From contig CM076960.1 of the NCBI GenBank assembly GCA_039566865.1, positions 12,810,501 to 12,874,500 of the forward strand: a stretch of 64,000 nucleotides of DNA, in the 5' to 3' direction. The notes below the pieces were generated by a model. That model was not told where the DNA came from. It saw nothing but the letters and a program-made list of their open reading frames with translations, and searched no databases. Made by a program: the position numbers and the translations under genes. The stretch comes from Aurelia coerulea. Lineage: Eukaryota > Cnidaria > Scyphozoa > Semaeostomeae > Ulmaridae. Positions within the stretch are counted from its first letter, which is position 1. Each line of letters begins with the position of its first letter. Shown piece after piece: positions 13,261 to 59,616 of this stretch.

Positions 13261-14055
13261 CCGGGTGTCTCAGAAAAAAGTACCCCCTTTTGACTGGAAA
13301 TAGGAACCAAGCAATAAAATATCATTGCTCCCCGACTTCACAGCTAAATTTATCAATGTTCAACTTAGATGCACGTACCTTGCATTTAGAAATCGTCCAC
13401 CAAACACCGGAGATACAGGCTCGCAAAGTCAAAATTTACAGTGCACCCAAAACCAGAGGTTTTGAAAAAGGGCCTAGTCATGATTTGTATCGTGGACAGT
13501 TTCCAAAGTACCTGTAGACTTTGTGTTTCCGTGTTTTCCTTTTTAAAAGAATAAAAGATACATGGACATGGCGCTCATTAAACAAATTTAGTAAAAATGT
13601 GGTAAGAGCCATAAAATCGTGCCACATCTCCAAAATAAGCGTGCATGTGCTCTTTTTCCTCTTCTTTAATATAAAACACTTGGGATCGAATACAATAATG
13701 CAAGAACCGTTTCCTCAAAAGAAAAGTCACTGCAAGCACAATTGAAGTAATTCAATGTATAAATCTTTTCAAAAATAAAAAGTAAAGGTCAAAGTCGAAA
13801 ATTCGTTTGCAAAATGCCTGTTTGTTGTCAAACTATGGCTAGGCCATTTCTCAAAACCTCTGGTTTCAGGTGCACTCCAAATTTTGACCTTGTGAACTCA
13901 TATCTCCGGTGTTTGGTGGCGGATTTCCAAATGCAAGGTATGTGCATTTAAGTTGAAAACTAACAAATGTAGCCATGAATTCAAAAAGTCCCGAAACATT
14001 ATCGTTTTGCTGCCTTGTTGAGTCAAAAGGGGGTACTTTTTTTTGAGACACCCGG
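13261..14055. mobile_element. Palindromic TA-flanked MITE (795 bp)
   Basis: The left end CCGGGTGTCTCAGAAAAAAG and the right end CTTTTTTTTGAGACACCCGG are inverted repeats. Pairing continues for about 200 bp on each side (for example the caccaaacaccggagata and tatctccggtgtttggtg words). TA lies immediately outside both ends (13259-13260 and 14056-14057). A TA duplication with a CCGGGTG end fits a non-autonomous Tc1/mariner-type element. The centre (about 13520-13800) is unpaired AT-rich sequence with no transposase. Confidence 0.85.
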
Positions 14056-14130
14056 TACATATACCATATTTGGTAGAATTTATAACATGGTTTGGTAAAT
14101 TTTTCGACAAATGGAAAAATGGAAAAAGTG

Positions 14131-14203
14131 TGACGAGAGCAAGTTTTGCACTCGCGACCTGCTGCATTCTAGGCAGTTGCTCTACCAACTGAGCTATCTC
14201 GGT
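14131..14203 (-). tRNA. tRNA-like sequence with AGA anticodon, likely pseudogene
   Basis: The minus strand folds as a 73-nt cloverleaf. The D-arm is GCTCAGTTGGTAGAGC. The anticodon arm is CTGC-CTAGAAT-GCAG (anticodon AGA). The T-arm is GCGAG-TGCAAAA-CTTGC. The acceptor pairs over five of seven positions (CGAGA with TCTCG). A TTTTT Pol III stop follows within about 6 nt. AGA would read serine, but the long variable arm of serine tRNAs is missing and the T-loop departs from TTCRANN. It may be a tRNA pseudogene or SINE head; a working tRNA is not excluded. Confidence 0.45.
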
Positions 14204-14373
14204 CAAATATATACTAAAGGCTACATAAAAATTTATGTTGGTCTCTCCTTAGGAAGAACCAGCTCAATTAGGAAATATGACGACACCGCTGCTTGGATCA
14301 AAAATTGAAAGATTTTGGTGTGGTCGTTTAGTGACATAGATACAATTGCTATACATGTATATGTTATAAGAAG

Positions 14374-15019
14374 CAGGGCCGTCGAGAGCCAGCTCGGGCC
14401 CTGGACCGATTCTTAGGATCGGGCCTCAGGGGGGGGCTTGGGGGCGAAGCCCCCAAGAAAATCTTCTGTGACCACGCCCTTCAGACTCTCGGAGAATGAG
14501 GGAAACGCCCTTTTTAAGAAAGCTTTTTTAGAAAAAATTGTTTAGATAGTCCATGACGAGGGGTGTATCACTCTTCCGAAATGGCGTACGAGATTTTTTT
14601 TAAAAAAGAGGATTTTTAGGGATTTTTTGCGGATTTTTCTTGAAAACAAAGGGATTTCTGCCAAAGGTGTACGAGATTTTTACAGAGTGATACGCCCCTC
14701 GGTCCATGAAAAACTTATCACGGAAGCGGTACTTAAGGTAAACAATGAAAAGATTCTCTTTTACGAGGTGACTTCCTCTTACGAGCCAAAGTCACCTCGT
14801 AAGGTACGGACACAAAAACTTTTAAAAATAGCCACATAAGAAAACTATTTTCTTATGTCTATGTTTTAAGGCAAGTAGCTAGATTGCCATAAAAGTTGCT
14901 GCGAGGAGATTTTACAGCAATAACTAATTTTTGTCGAACGATATTTTTACGGGCCCCTTTGAGGCCCGGGCCCCGGACCTTTTACCCCCTCCAACCCCCC
15001 CCCCCTCTCGACGGTCCTG
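14374..15019. mobile_element. hAT-like MITE with 8-bp target duplication
   Basis: The ends are CAGGGCCGTCGAGAG and the complement of CAGGACCGTCGAGAG. The 8-bp direct repeat ATAAGAAG flanks the element exactly (14366-14373 and 15020-15027). An 8-bp duplication with a CAGGG-type terminus is typical of the hAT superfamily. The interior (646 bp in total) has G/C-rich subterminal blocks (gggcctcaggggggggc and gggcccctttgaggcccg) and no transposase frame, so it is non-autonomous. The clean duplication suggests a fairly recent insertion. Confidence 0.88.
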
Positions 15020-15091
15020 ATAAGAAGTTAAAAGATTAATAGAGAAGGATGAGACAGAAGATTAATTTACCTAGGTTTGTAGTTTCTGGTG

Positions 15092-15343
15092 CTACGAGAA
15101 ACGCTTTGATGTATGAATGAATTTTAGCGTTGATTCCAAAATTTGTTTGTTTTGCTTATGGTAAAGTCTTTTATCATCATATAACATTATTTGCATAATG
15201 GTTTGATTTGGCAGGTTTAAGATGTTGCGCAATTGAAATACTTCGTTAATCGTACCTAGGAGATCACGCCTTTCATCATCATACGCATGGAATTGCAGCA
15301 AAAAGTGTTCAGTATCCTCAATTCCATCGTTAATTGGACACAT
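15092..15343 (-). pseudogene. LINE ORF2 C-terminal fragment (zinc-knuckle tail)
   Basis: The frame reads MCPINDGIEDTEHFLLQFHA and ends FIHTSKRFS before a stop. This is the C-x-H type tail seen after the reverse transcriptase of CR1/jockey-like LINEs. The copy at 51772-52020 has CPTNDGIESMEHFLLLCPSF and ends FIHTSGRFN, and LINE A has CNTGIEDNVHFFLHCPLF. The last cysteine of the motif is lost here. The fragment stops abruptly upstream at 15343, so it is truncated. Confidence 0.75.
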
Positions 15344-15931
15344 TAAGTTTGTTCATTACTTACGTACACGTCAAGCTACCAATAATTATATTTTTTCAAA
15401 TCAGAAAAATACCCCACAATTTGGTGTCAGGTCAGTTCGTTACTTTGGAGCATAATGCTGGAATAACATACCTTTGTCATAAAAACTTTTTGTGTATACT
15501 TATGCTTAAAGTTTTCGTCATAAACTTAGAACTTTCTTCCATGGAAATAATTACAGATTTAAAAAAAGTTATAAATATACAATTTCTATCAGAATTTCAA
15601 AGCCTTCTTCTTCACCAACGATTGGAAGTAAACTTTACAAGATACTTTGAAAGAATTAGACGATAACATCGGTCATCTTTAAACAGGTGGTGCTCTCTCT
15701 CTTCGGTTAGCCTAGCTAATGAGAGAGCCCCCTCCTTGAGAAATTCCCTTGCATACAATTCCTTTGTTATAATGATGTAATAATATATGTTGTTTATCAT
15801 TTTGAATTCTTCTGTTAGTACTTGTTTGTATCAGTTAACTAATTCTATATGTTGTATTTAATAGATGTTACTTTTGTTGCTTTGCACTGTATGTAGTGGA
15901 ATTTTAAAATATATGAAACTGAAACTGAACT
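15344..15931 (+). repeat. Probable LINE 3' tail ending in (GAAACT)n
   Basis: The segment abuts the opposite-facing LINE tail and ends in atatgaaactgaaactgaac near 15912-15931. The same kind of tail closes the minus-strand LINE at 40706-41590. A frame at 15334-15666 has no recognised domain. The hairpin-like gctctctctcttcggtta / taatgagagagcc pair near 15692-15730 is typical of LINE 3' ends. Assignment to a LINE rests mainly on the tail. Confidence 0.4.
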
Positions 15932-16030
15932 TTAGATGCAGGATTCTGTGAGAGCAACATCAAGAGCTTTTTACCGTAAAAGTTATAACGCAAATTTTGT
16001 GAAAAAATTTCAGGCTTATAATCAGTTGAG

Positions 16031-16346
16031 CTGACCTCCCATCAAGTATATCAAAGAGCTCCCAGTTATGGGCCAACATTTGATGAACAGATGGGTTAAT
16101 TTGGACCCATGGAAAATGAAGACATAGGTGAATCATCGTATCCTGGCAGTGCTGCTTGAAACATTTGACGTCAAGGATATTGCTTTTTTCGACACTTTCC
16201 GAAACAGCGAGGCGAACATTAAACTGGCTAAGAAGGATAACAATTATACACATGTGTCTTCATTTTCTAAGGGTCCGAATTAACTCATCTGTTCACCAAA
16301 TGTTGTCCCATAACTGGGAGCTCTTTGATATGCTTGAGGGTGGACC
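16031..16346. repeat. Foldback element
   Basis: Two inverted arms, about 16034-16135 and 16244-16345, share long blocks. Examples are tatcaaagagctcccagtta against taactgggagctctttgata, and aaatgaagacat against atgtgtcttcatttt. The roughly 110-bp centre is unpaired. No clear terminal duplication could be identified. Open frames on both strands across this region follow the inverted repeat. Confidence 0.7.
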
Positions 16347-17118
16347 AATTGCAGCTTGGTCGTAAAATGGCTTGGAGGGATGGAGCAAGCACATCAGGAA
16401 CTTTCGAAGTGGAGCTGGGTGTAGGGCCAGGCATACTTTAGTTAAAGCCAACCTCGAATACATTATTGTGTGGATATTGATAACCTCATGGCAACTTGTG
16501 GCAAAATCCCGTCACCATATCTTTGAGAAAAGTCGTCAGTCTACTGAACCATACGTTGAAGCAACAAATGATAGCCTTGTGATTGATTTGATGTACTTTT
16601 TTTGAACTAAATAATTTGGTCTTGAGACGATCAAAATGTTCTGATTCAGATAGTTGCATCAGATGTCGATATCAAACGAATTTTAACATAGCACATATCA
16701 AAGTATTAAACATATCTCAATTGGGTTGACCTTGCAGAAAGAAAGAGACAACAAATTCTTTTTTCCAATGAAGGTCTATTTTTTCACACCATTAAGCTAT
16801 TGTTTCACAAAAATCGGCTATTGTTTTAATCATTGCATCGAGAATACCTCTTTTGAATTCTTGAGAACCAATTTCACAAATCAAATCTAGAGCTCTTGCC
16901 TTGAAGAAAACAGTCAAGGCACTGTTACAGTTTTGAAAGGAAATCAGGAAAGAAAAACCTATGTCACATGCAATCTTCAAACTTTTTTGTGAAAAAATTA
17001 GAACGATTTGAAACGGGCCCTTTGGCAGGAATGCTCCAAATAGGTTCTAGTATTTCAATATATTAATACCTATGACCTAGAATTACCTAGATTTTTGTTT
17101 TCTACTTTGAGTAGCAAT
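16347..17118. other. No gene recognised
   Basis: Open frames (16372-16605 plus, 16792-16980 minus) have no recognisable domain. The interval ends at the poly(T) run that marks the 3' end of LINE A. Confidence 0.4.
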
Positions 17119-17824
17119 TTTTTTTTTTTTTTTTTTTTTTTTTATATCAAAGTTAAAACTCAACAATATACAAATACAATATTCTGTGCCGTCCATAGCA
17201 GAAATAGACATGACGTCATCTGGTTCTAGCTATGAACGGCACTTGACAATTCCTTTAACAGCAATCTTATTAAGCACTTTGTGTACCATGGCACCATTCC
17301 ATTTTGGCAGACGCTAGCATACGCCAGCTTAGTAGGTGAATTATTGTAAAACAAAAAAGGAAAAACAAACAAACAAACAAACAAACAAAACAGAAATAAA
17401 GACAAAAACTAAAAACTATTCACTGGTGCAAAACTTGTGTAAAGATGGTTGGATGTGAGTCACCAATGACTGGTGCCATGGTTCACAAAGGGCTTACTCA
17501 AAACAAGACTAAACATAAATAAGAATAAGGGGTCGCCAATCGTCAGGTTTTCATCATGTTTCCGAAGAATTCCCAAAGACCCCACAGACCAGAAACGCCC
17601 CCGGCCACAAAACCGCCACTCCACCGCCAAAAACAACAAACCAGCCATCACCCGAATGAGCCGAGCAAGCGGAGCCCGAGCCCCGCAATGACCGCAACCA
17701 CCACAGGGCCCAAGCCCCACCCACCAAGCGCCCCCGAATGACGCCCAGCCCGCAGAACCCGGCAGCAAAGCGGCAGTTCCATGGCCAAAAGACACCCCAA
17801 GCCCACATAATCCCCGGGAACACC

Positions 17825-20800
17825 TCAGTTAATCCTGTTAGTAGCTTTGATATATGCTATGGATGCCTCTAAAATCATTCGATTGTCAGTTTCATCAAAA
17901 ATTGGGCTACCGTAAAGAAGCAAACTAAGCAGGGCTTTTGGATCCATGTTGTTTACATCAAAATCTGGAAGGTGTGAAAGCTGTCCAAGGAGATCATTAC
18001 GCATAGGAACAAACAAAGGGCAATGCAGGAAAAAGTGCACATTATCCTCAATTCCAGTATTACAAGCACACATGGGACTCGGGCACTGGAAATTATGGCG
18101 GAATTTATGCTCATTTAACAAACTAAATTCAAGTCTCAGCATTGTCAGTTGCTTTACGCCAAAGATATCGAATACTCCAAACAAGGAATTTTTTACCGGT
18201 CTTATCAAAGTAAGCAATTTTCGTTTGAACTCGGCAATTGTTGCAGAATTTCTAATATTTTCATCAAGCATATTCCATTCATGGAGAACATTTGTGAAGT
18301 ATGTATTTGAAGAGCGCTTTGTCTTACTGAAAGGTATGTCATAATCACGTTTGCCTCTTAGACCATACTGAAGTGGTCTTTCAGTTGGTAATTCTGCGAA
18401 CAGATAGGAAGGAGTACCCGTTTTCCTTAGGTTGAAAAGATGACATAAGCGTCTGAACCATCTTCGATGGTACAGACTTTCCCAACCAAGCTCATTATAG
18501 AGCTTTTGTCTGCTAGTTCCTCTCCAGGCACCCGCAACAGCGATAGCCGCTGAGTACTGGGTTTGTTCAGTTCTTTTTGTAAAATTTAGAATCATGTGAG
18601 GATCATATCTGTGATAAATAATATCACCATAATCCAGGTGTGGCCGAACGTATAACTTATAGACCTGATCAAGGACATCTCGAGATACATATTTAGAAAG
18701 ATATTTGATCATTCCTATTCCTCGTCTAGCTTTTAAGATAGCCTTTCTAATATGACTTTTAAAGTCGAGCTTGGAATCAAGAATTAATCCAAGATGCTTG
18801 TGTTCATCCTTCCTTGTCACTTCATCCGATCCCAGGTTCAAAGGCGGGTGTTCTATTTTAGCCCTTTTGACTGAGAAAATCACCTCTTCTGTTTTATCAC
18901 AATTAAACTGCATCTTCCATTGCCAAGCCCAAAGCCGCACTCTTTCAAGATCCTGATTAAGACTCTCAGTAGCCTCATCTTTGTCCTTAACAACTGAAAA
19001 AATAGAAGTATCGTCTGCGAAAAGCTTGATGTCGCTGTGCACACCCTCGACGAGGTCATTTATATACACAAGAAAGAATAGGGGGCCTAAAACTGAGCCC
19101 TGAGGCACACCCGAGGTAACTGTTAACCAACGAGAGTTTTTACCATTTAAGACAACTCGTTGCTGTCGGTTTGTCAAAAAACTACGAAGAAGTGTTAATA
19201 AATTTCCGGATATTCCGTTACATTCGAGTTTATACAGTAGACCTTCATGTCAAACTCTGTCAAAGGCTTTTGATAGATCTAGGAAAACAGCACGGGTCTC
19301 TAGGCTAGGAACATTCTCAAAAGAACAATAAATCTTATGTGTAATTGATAGTAACTGATTAATTGTTGAATCACCTGGCTGGAAACCCGATTGATGAGGG
19401 GTTAGAAGACCATTTTGTTGTAGGTGGTTATAAACCGAGTCAAATATCATCTTTTCAAACAGCTTTCCAAAAATTGGAAGAAGTGAAATTGGACGATAGT
19501 TGGTTTTACACCGCCTGCTATCTTTCTTGTGTATGGGAATGACATTCGCCTTTTTCCACAGAGATGGGTACATACTCGTTTGTAAGCAATTTTCAAAAAT
19601 AAGACACAAGGGTTCAACTACTGAGAAGTCACAAATTTTTATCATAGCAATAGAGATGTCATCACAACCATGAGACTTTTTGCTATCTAGGGATCTAATA
19701 AGTTTGAGAACCTTCTCCCTGTCGATGGTCAGTCCTTCTAAAAGGGCTGGACTCCTTGGTGTAAAAGATGGAAGGGTGCTGCTCGTAGATGTTTCAGAGC
19801 ACATTTTTACAAAAAATTCATTGAAAATATTTGCCTTGTCCTCTAAGTTTGTCACAATGAGTCCATTTTCTAACAAGGGTGGAATATTGACATTTTTCTT
19901 TTTATCAATTAGCCTGTTCATAGTTGACCAAAATGTTTTTATACCGTTGGAAGGATCCGATAATTTTCGACCAAGGTTGCGATAATAGTCCTCTTTCGCT
20001 TTGAGAACCAACCTGGATGTTTCGTTTCTGACAGCCTTAAAACGATCCCAATCCTCCTGTCTCCTACCACTATTCATAAACTTCCTGAAAACCCTACGCT
20101 TTCGTTTTATTGAAGTCTTAACCTGTCTTGTTATCCAGGGTGGATCTTTATCATTAAAACTGAGAACCCTGTTAGGGATGTTTGCCTTTATGATGCCATA
20201 AAGCTTATTTGTAAAAACTTCAGCCATTTGATCTGTACTGAGACCCCGGAACGTCGATGGCCAATCACTTTGCTGCAATGAGTTTCTAATGGATTGGATG
20301 TCAGACTTCGAGTAATCCCAAACTGTTCTCTTATAAGGAGGGGGGCAAGGAAGAGAGATGTTTAATTCACCAAACACAATTTGATGTTGACAATGTTCGT
20401 CAAGAGATGGGTGTACTCCATATTCGATAAAGATGTTTGGTTGGTCGGTTATAATTAAATCGATACAAGTCATGCTTTCTCCTCTTATGTTAGTTGGTTC
20501 ATCAATGAGCTGGTATAAATTGTTAGTCTCGATAAGTTCCTCTAGTGCCGTTCCCTCAGGAAGTTCTTCATCCAGGGGCCACCACTGCGCAGATCTACAA
20601 TTAAAGTCACCTGTTAATATGAAGGAATATGGGCGTTCCCCCCTAACTTTGTCTATCACAGTTTGTAACCCAGAAATAAACTCTTCAAATTCTTCAACAT
20701 TCTGGCTAGGACTACGGTAGACAACAGAAAATAAGACTTTTTTGCGAGCAACAGTTATTTCGGCACAAACCATTTCATTTAGCGATTCAAGATCTGTTCT

Positions 20801-21562
20801 TCGCTTAATTGACAGCCCATCGCGAAAATAAATGCAGACCCCACCACTTCTTAGATTATTAGCATGATCACTGCGATAAATTTCTCTGCTAAACCCTTCA
20901 ATAGGAATATCATCATTATGCACAGTGTTATTTAACATTGTTTCAGAGATCGCAAAAATGTCATAACGATGAATTGAATTGTAAGCCTCGATTAGAGAGA
21001 TTTTTATCTGCTCTCTAGCACATATGCTGTTTAAGTTCCAGTGACAAAATTTTAGAAAACCATTTCTATTGGGACCTGGGTTTTGCTCAATATCACCAGA
21101 AAGTAGTATCAATATATCCGAATAGAAATACGTCAAAACATCAAAATACTTGCATATCATGAAGCTATAAAGAAAAAGTTTTGCATTCCAAACAACTTGC
21201 TTCCGAAAAGACGCAGAGCTGACAAAAGTCTTTATAAGAATCTTCAGGGATCTGTGTATGACGTAAAGAATGAAATAAGCTGCAGTTGAGACATGCCCAG
21301 AAACCTGTGAATAAACAAATCTAGGGTCATGCCACCTGTAATTAGCAGGTGTGACAACGCTGAGGACAGATGCAGTTAAAATCGAGCAGGGAAGGAAAAA
21401 CACAGACACACTGATTATCAAATACATATAAACAAAAACAGAACACACAGAGGGGAGCAAAGCCATTAGTGACACCCTTGGGAGAGCAATCAATTGAAGC
21501 CTGGAGTTTGAATGCGCAATGCCTGCACGCCATTGGCTGATTCCTATCGGCATACAAGCCAC
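17825..21562 (-). pseudogene. LINE A ORF2: 2A-like motif, endonuclease, reverse transcriptase (one stop)
   Basis: The frame is continuous for 1246 codons except for one TGA at 19250-19252, where the family usually has Trp after AFDRV. The first ATG is at 21553. About 160 hydrophobic, signal-like residues come first, then LLSGDIEQNPGP (a 2A-like motif). Next is the APE-type endonuclease (FCHWNLNS, AISETMLN, LTGDFNCRSAQWW), whose usual SDH motif appears as DEH. The reverse transcriptase follows (PISLLPIFGKLFEKM, FLDLSKAFDRV, SGVPQGSVLGPLFFLVYIND, catalytic FADDTSIF). The tail carries CNTGIEDNVHFFLHC. The product would nick the target and copy the element RNA. The single TGA would truncate it after the first reverse-transcriptase blocks. 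Confidence 0.92.
21071..21097 (-). other. 2A-like ribosome-skipping motif (GDIEQNPGP)
   Basis: Codons 156-164 of the LINE A ORF2 frame read GDIEQNPGP, matching the 2A/CHYSEL consensus D-x-E-x-N-P-G-P. The preceding residues (YSDILILLS) supply the expected leucine-rich run-up. In known 2A peptides the ribosome skips the Gly-Pro bond, releasing the upstream product and continuing with Pro. Here that would free the endonuclease/reverse transcriptase from a hydrophobic N-terminal leader. 2A-like sequences at the N-terminus of non-LTR retrotransposon ORFs are known from some animals. Activity here is inferred from the motif. Confidence 0.88.
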
Positions 21563-22159
21563 CGTTGATCACCATGGACACGAAGTTCACACCTTCCCCT
21601 GCGAATATTGCCTATTTTTAGACAGCGACCTTTAAAAATGAAACAAAGAAGATATTTTAAAAGTTTCAAAAAGAACAAAAAACAACTCATGATGTAAAAA
21701 GGACGTGAGGTTTTACGAGTTCTGGGGCAATAGGATTTATTCAAAACAGTTAGTTCGAAAAGTTATTGAGCCATACAAAAGATTAGGGGGAGTTGACCTA
21801 ACAAATTAGCGACCTGAACTAAGGTAAACAACATCGCAACAACCGCAACGGAGCAACCGACCAGACAGGCCAGAGATGGGAGGCGCCAAACCCCAGGGAA
21901 CTGAGAGTCACATAGCTAGCTAGCTACTCGACAAGTCAAAATTTAAGAACACTCTGTTTATTAAGTAAGAGCCAAAAAATAAATTGAAATATAAATTGGA
22001 ATTACTCTAAAGAATTCCATCAGGGGCATGGCCCCACACCTACCCCAACCCCAAGAATTTGCTCCGCTGCAGCGAACGCGAATTTACCCCCAACTCAACA
22101 TGTCGCAGGACATATTATAAAGGTGTTATGATCTGAAAAATAAATAAATAAACAACAAC

Positions 22160-22849
22160 TCACTCATCCTTGTCCAGTTCACTTAGCAGGGCTTCAACCG
22201 AAGTAAAAAATATAAATTTACCGTTTTTTAGTTTAGCTGCAAGATTGCAGTTTATGTCTGCAAAGGCAAAGTCTATTTCTGATCTTTTCAGGTCTTGAAC
22301 CGCGAGAAGTGTAGAAAGACGTTTCTTCGTTAAATCCAAGCGTATACGGGGGCCATTTGCCACCTTTTTGCGATTTTTATATACACTGGTACGATCTTTG
22401 AAAGATTTGAAGCGAACTATAATCTGCTGGAACTTTTTGCCTTGATCATTTTCGGTAACTGGACCAATCCTATGAGCCCTGTCAATAGCATCAGCGCCAA
22501 CACCACAGTTTAGCTTTTCAATGACTTTCTTAGTTTTCTGGAAACAGTTTTCCTTTGAGCCTACTGGGGGTAGTTCCATTCCATGAATACGTAAACAGTG
22601 CCGACGGCTATATTGTTCTCCGTCGTCGATTCGACTCTCCAGTCTGTCCAGCACTGCCAGTTTACTTTCCAACACTTCAATTCTTTCTTCCAGGTAAGTG
22701 ATTTTAGTTTCTTGCTCACTTATTCTTTTCATGAACGCATCAGACACGTCTTTGATTGCCTCTTGAATAAAGTAATCACTGTGCGATAGTGAAGAGGAGA
22801 GGATTTTCCAGCTTTCCAACTTGTTACTAAGGCTGGCAGAATAGGCCAC
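22160..22849 (-). CDS. LINE A ORF1: coiled-coil RNA-binding protein
   Basis: The frame is 229 codons and ends in a stop at 22160. It opens with GTG, and no ATG lies upstream before an in-frame stop near 22886. The first ATG is at 22732, so the true start is probably missing through 5' truncation. Residues about 41-75 form a heptad-rich coiled coil (ISEQETKITYLEERIEVLES). Then come YSRRHCLRIHGM and the run PRIRLDLTKKRLSTLL. This layout, coiled coil then RRM-like domain then C-terminal domain, is that of L1-type ORF1 proteins (Transposase_22-like), which trimerise and coat the element RNA. Confidence 0.8.
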   Translation of the reverse strand: MAYSASLSNKLESWKILSSSLSHSDYFIQEAIKDVSDAFMKRISEQETKITYLEERIEVLESKLAVLDRLESRIDDGEQYSRRHCLRIHGMELPPVGSKENCFQKTKKVIEKLNCGVGADAIDRAHRIGPVTENDQGKKFQQIIVRFKSFKDRTSVYKNRKKVANGPRIRLDLTKKRLSTLLAVQDLKRSEIDFAFADINCNLAAKLKNGKFIFFTSVEALLSELDKDE

Positions 22850-22869
22850 ACTCTCCTCAGTCCTTTCTA

Positions 22870-58958
<36,089 letters not shown>

Positions 58959-58994
58959 CTGGAAGAAATATTATGAAGTTATGACGTTATTATA

Positions 58995-59589
58995 CCGGGT
59001 GTCCCCAAAAAAAAGTACTCCTGTTTCAAAAATCACCAAAAATTGATTATCAAACCTTTGATAAAATTTTCTTTTTGAGTTGTTTTGTCAAAGACCCAAA
59101 AATATTCATAGATGAAAAAAATGTTTGCTTTTGATACAGCAAGGTAGAAAAATTACACGTTGAAAAACTACCGGGTTACTATTTTGAGCTATAGACTTTT
59201 TTAGCAGAAAGCAAAATACTCAATCTTGCCTAAGAGTCCAAATTTTCAGATTTTTATCATCATTGAGGTCTGCCATGATTTTGCGCATTTCTTTCTGTCA
59301 TTTACGACCAAACTAGATGCTTTACATGCACAAAGAAATCGATCTGGCAATCATCAGTGCTCTTTTGCAGTATGGTTCAAAACCAGGTAGCCCTAAAAAG
59401 AGCTAGATTTGCTACTTTGAAAAAAAGAGATTTTTGGTTTTTTAAGCCAATTACAAGATGGAAAATAGCCACATATTGGAAAATGATTTGGTCCTTGATA
59501 TACATGACAAAAAAAGAAAATTGAAGATCGGCCGTGAAATCAATTTCTGGTGATTTTTCAAACGGGAGTACTTTTTTTGGGACACCCGG
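58995..59589. mobile_element. TA-flanked MITE just upstream of a GFPT exon
   Basis: The ends CCGGGTGTCCCCAAAAAAAA and the complement of CCGGGTGTCCCAAAAAAAGT are inverted, with TA on both sides (58993-58994 and 59590-59591). The interior matches the copies at 23258 and 57337. It lies only 36 bp from the acceptor of the exon at 58872-58958, next to the likely branch-point region. Confidence 0.88.
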
Positions 59590-59616
59590 TACATGATTAT
59601 GAGGTCATGAGTATGA

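Noticed and set aside
14131..14203. Functional tRNA-Ser(AGA)
   Set aside because: The serine-specific long variable arm is missing, the acceptor has two mismatches and the T-loop is not canonical. Kept only as a tRNA-like sequence.
17473..17823. Several overlapping open frames in the GC-rich block
   Set aside because: They come from GC-rich sequence with few stop codons on both strands, inside the LINE A 3' untranslated region.
18771..20720. Plus-strand frames opposite LINE A
   Set aside because: They are antisense shadows of the ORF2 frame, with no domain of their own.
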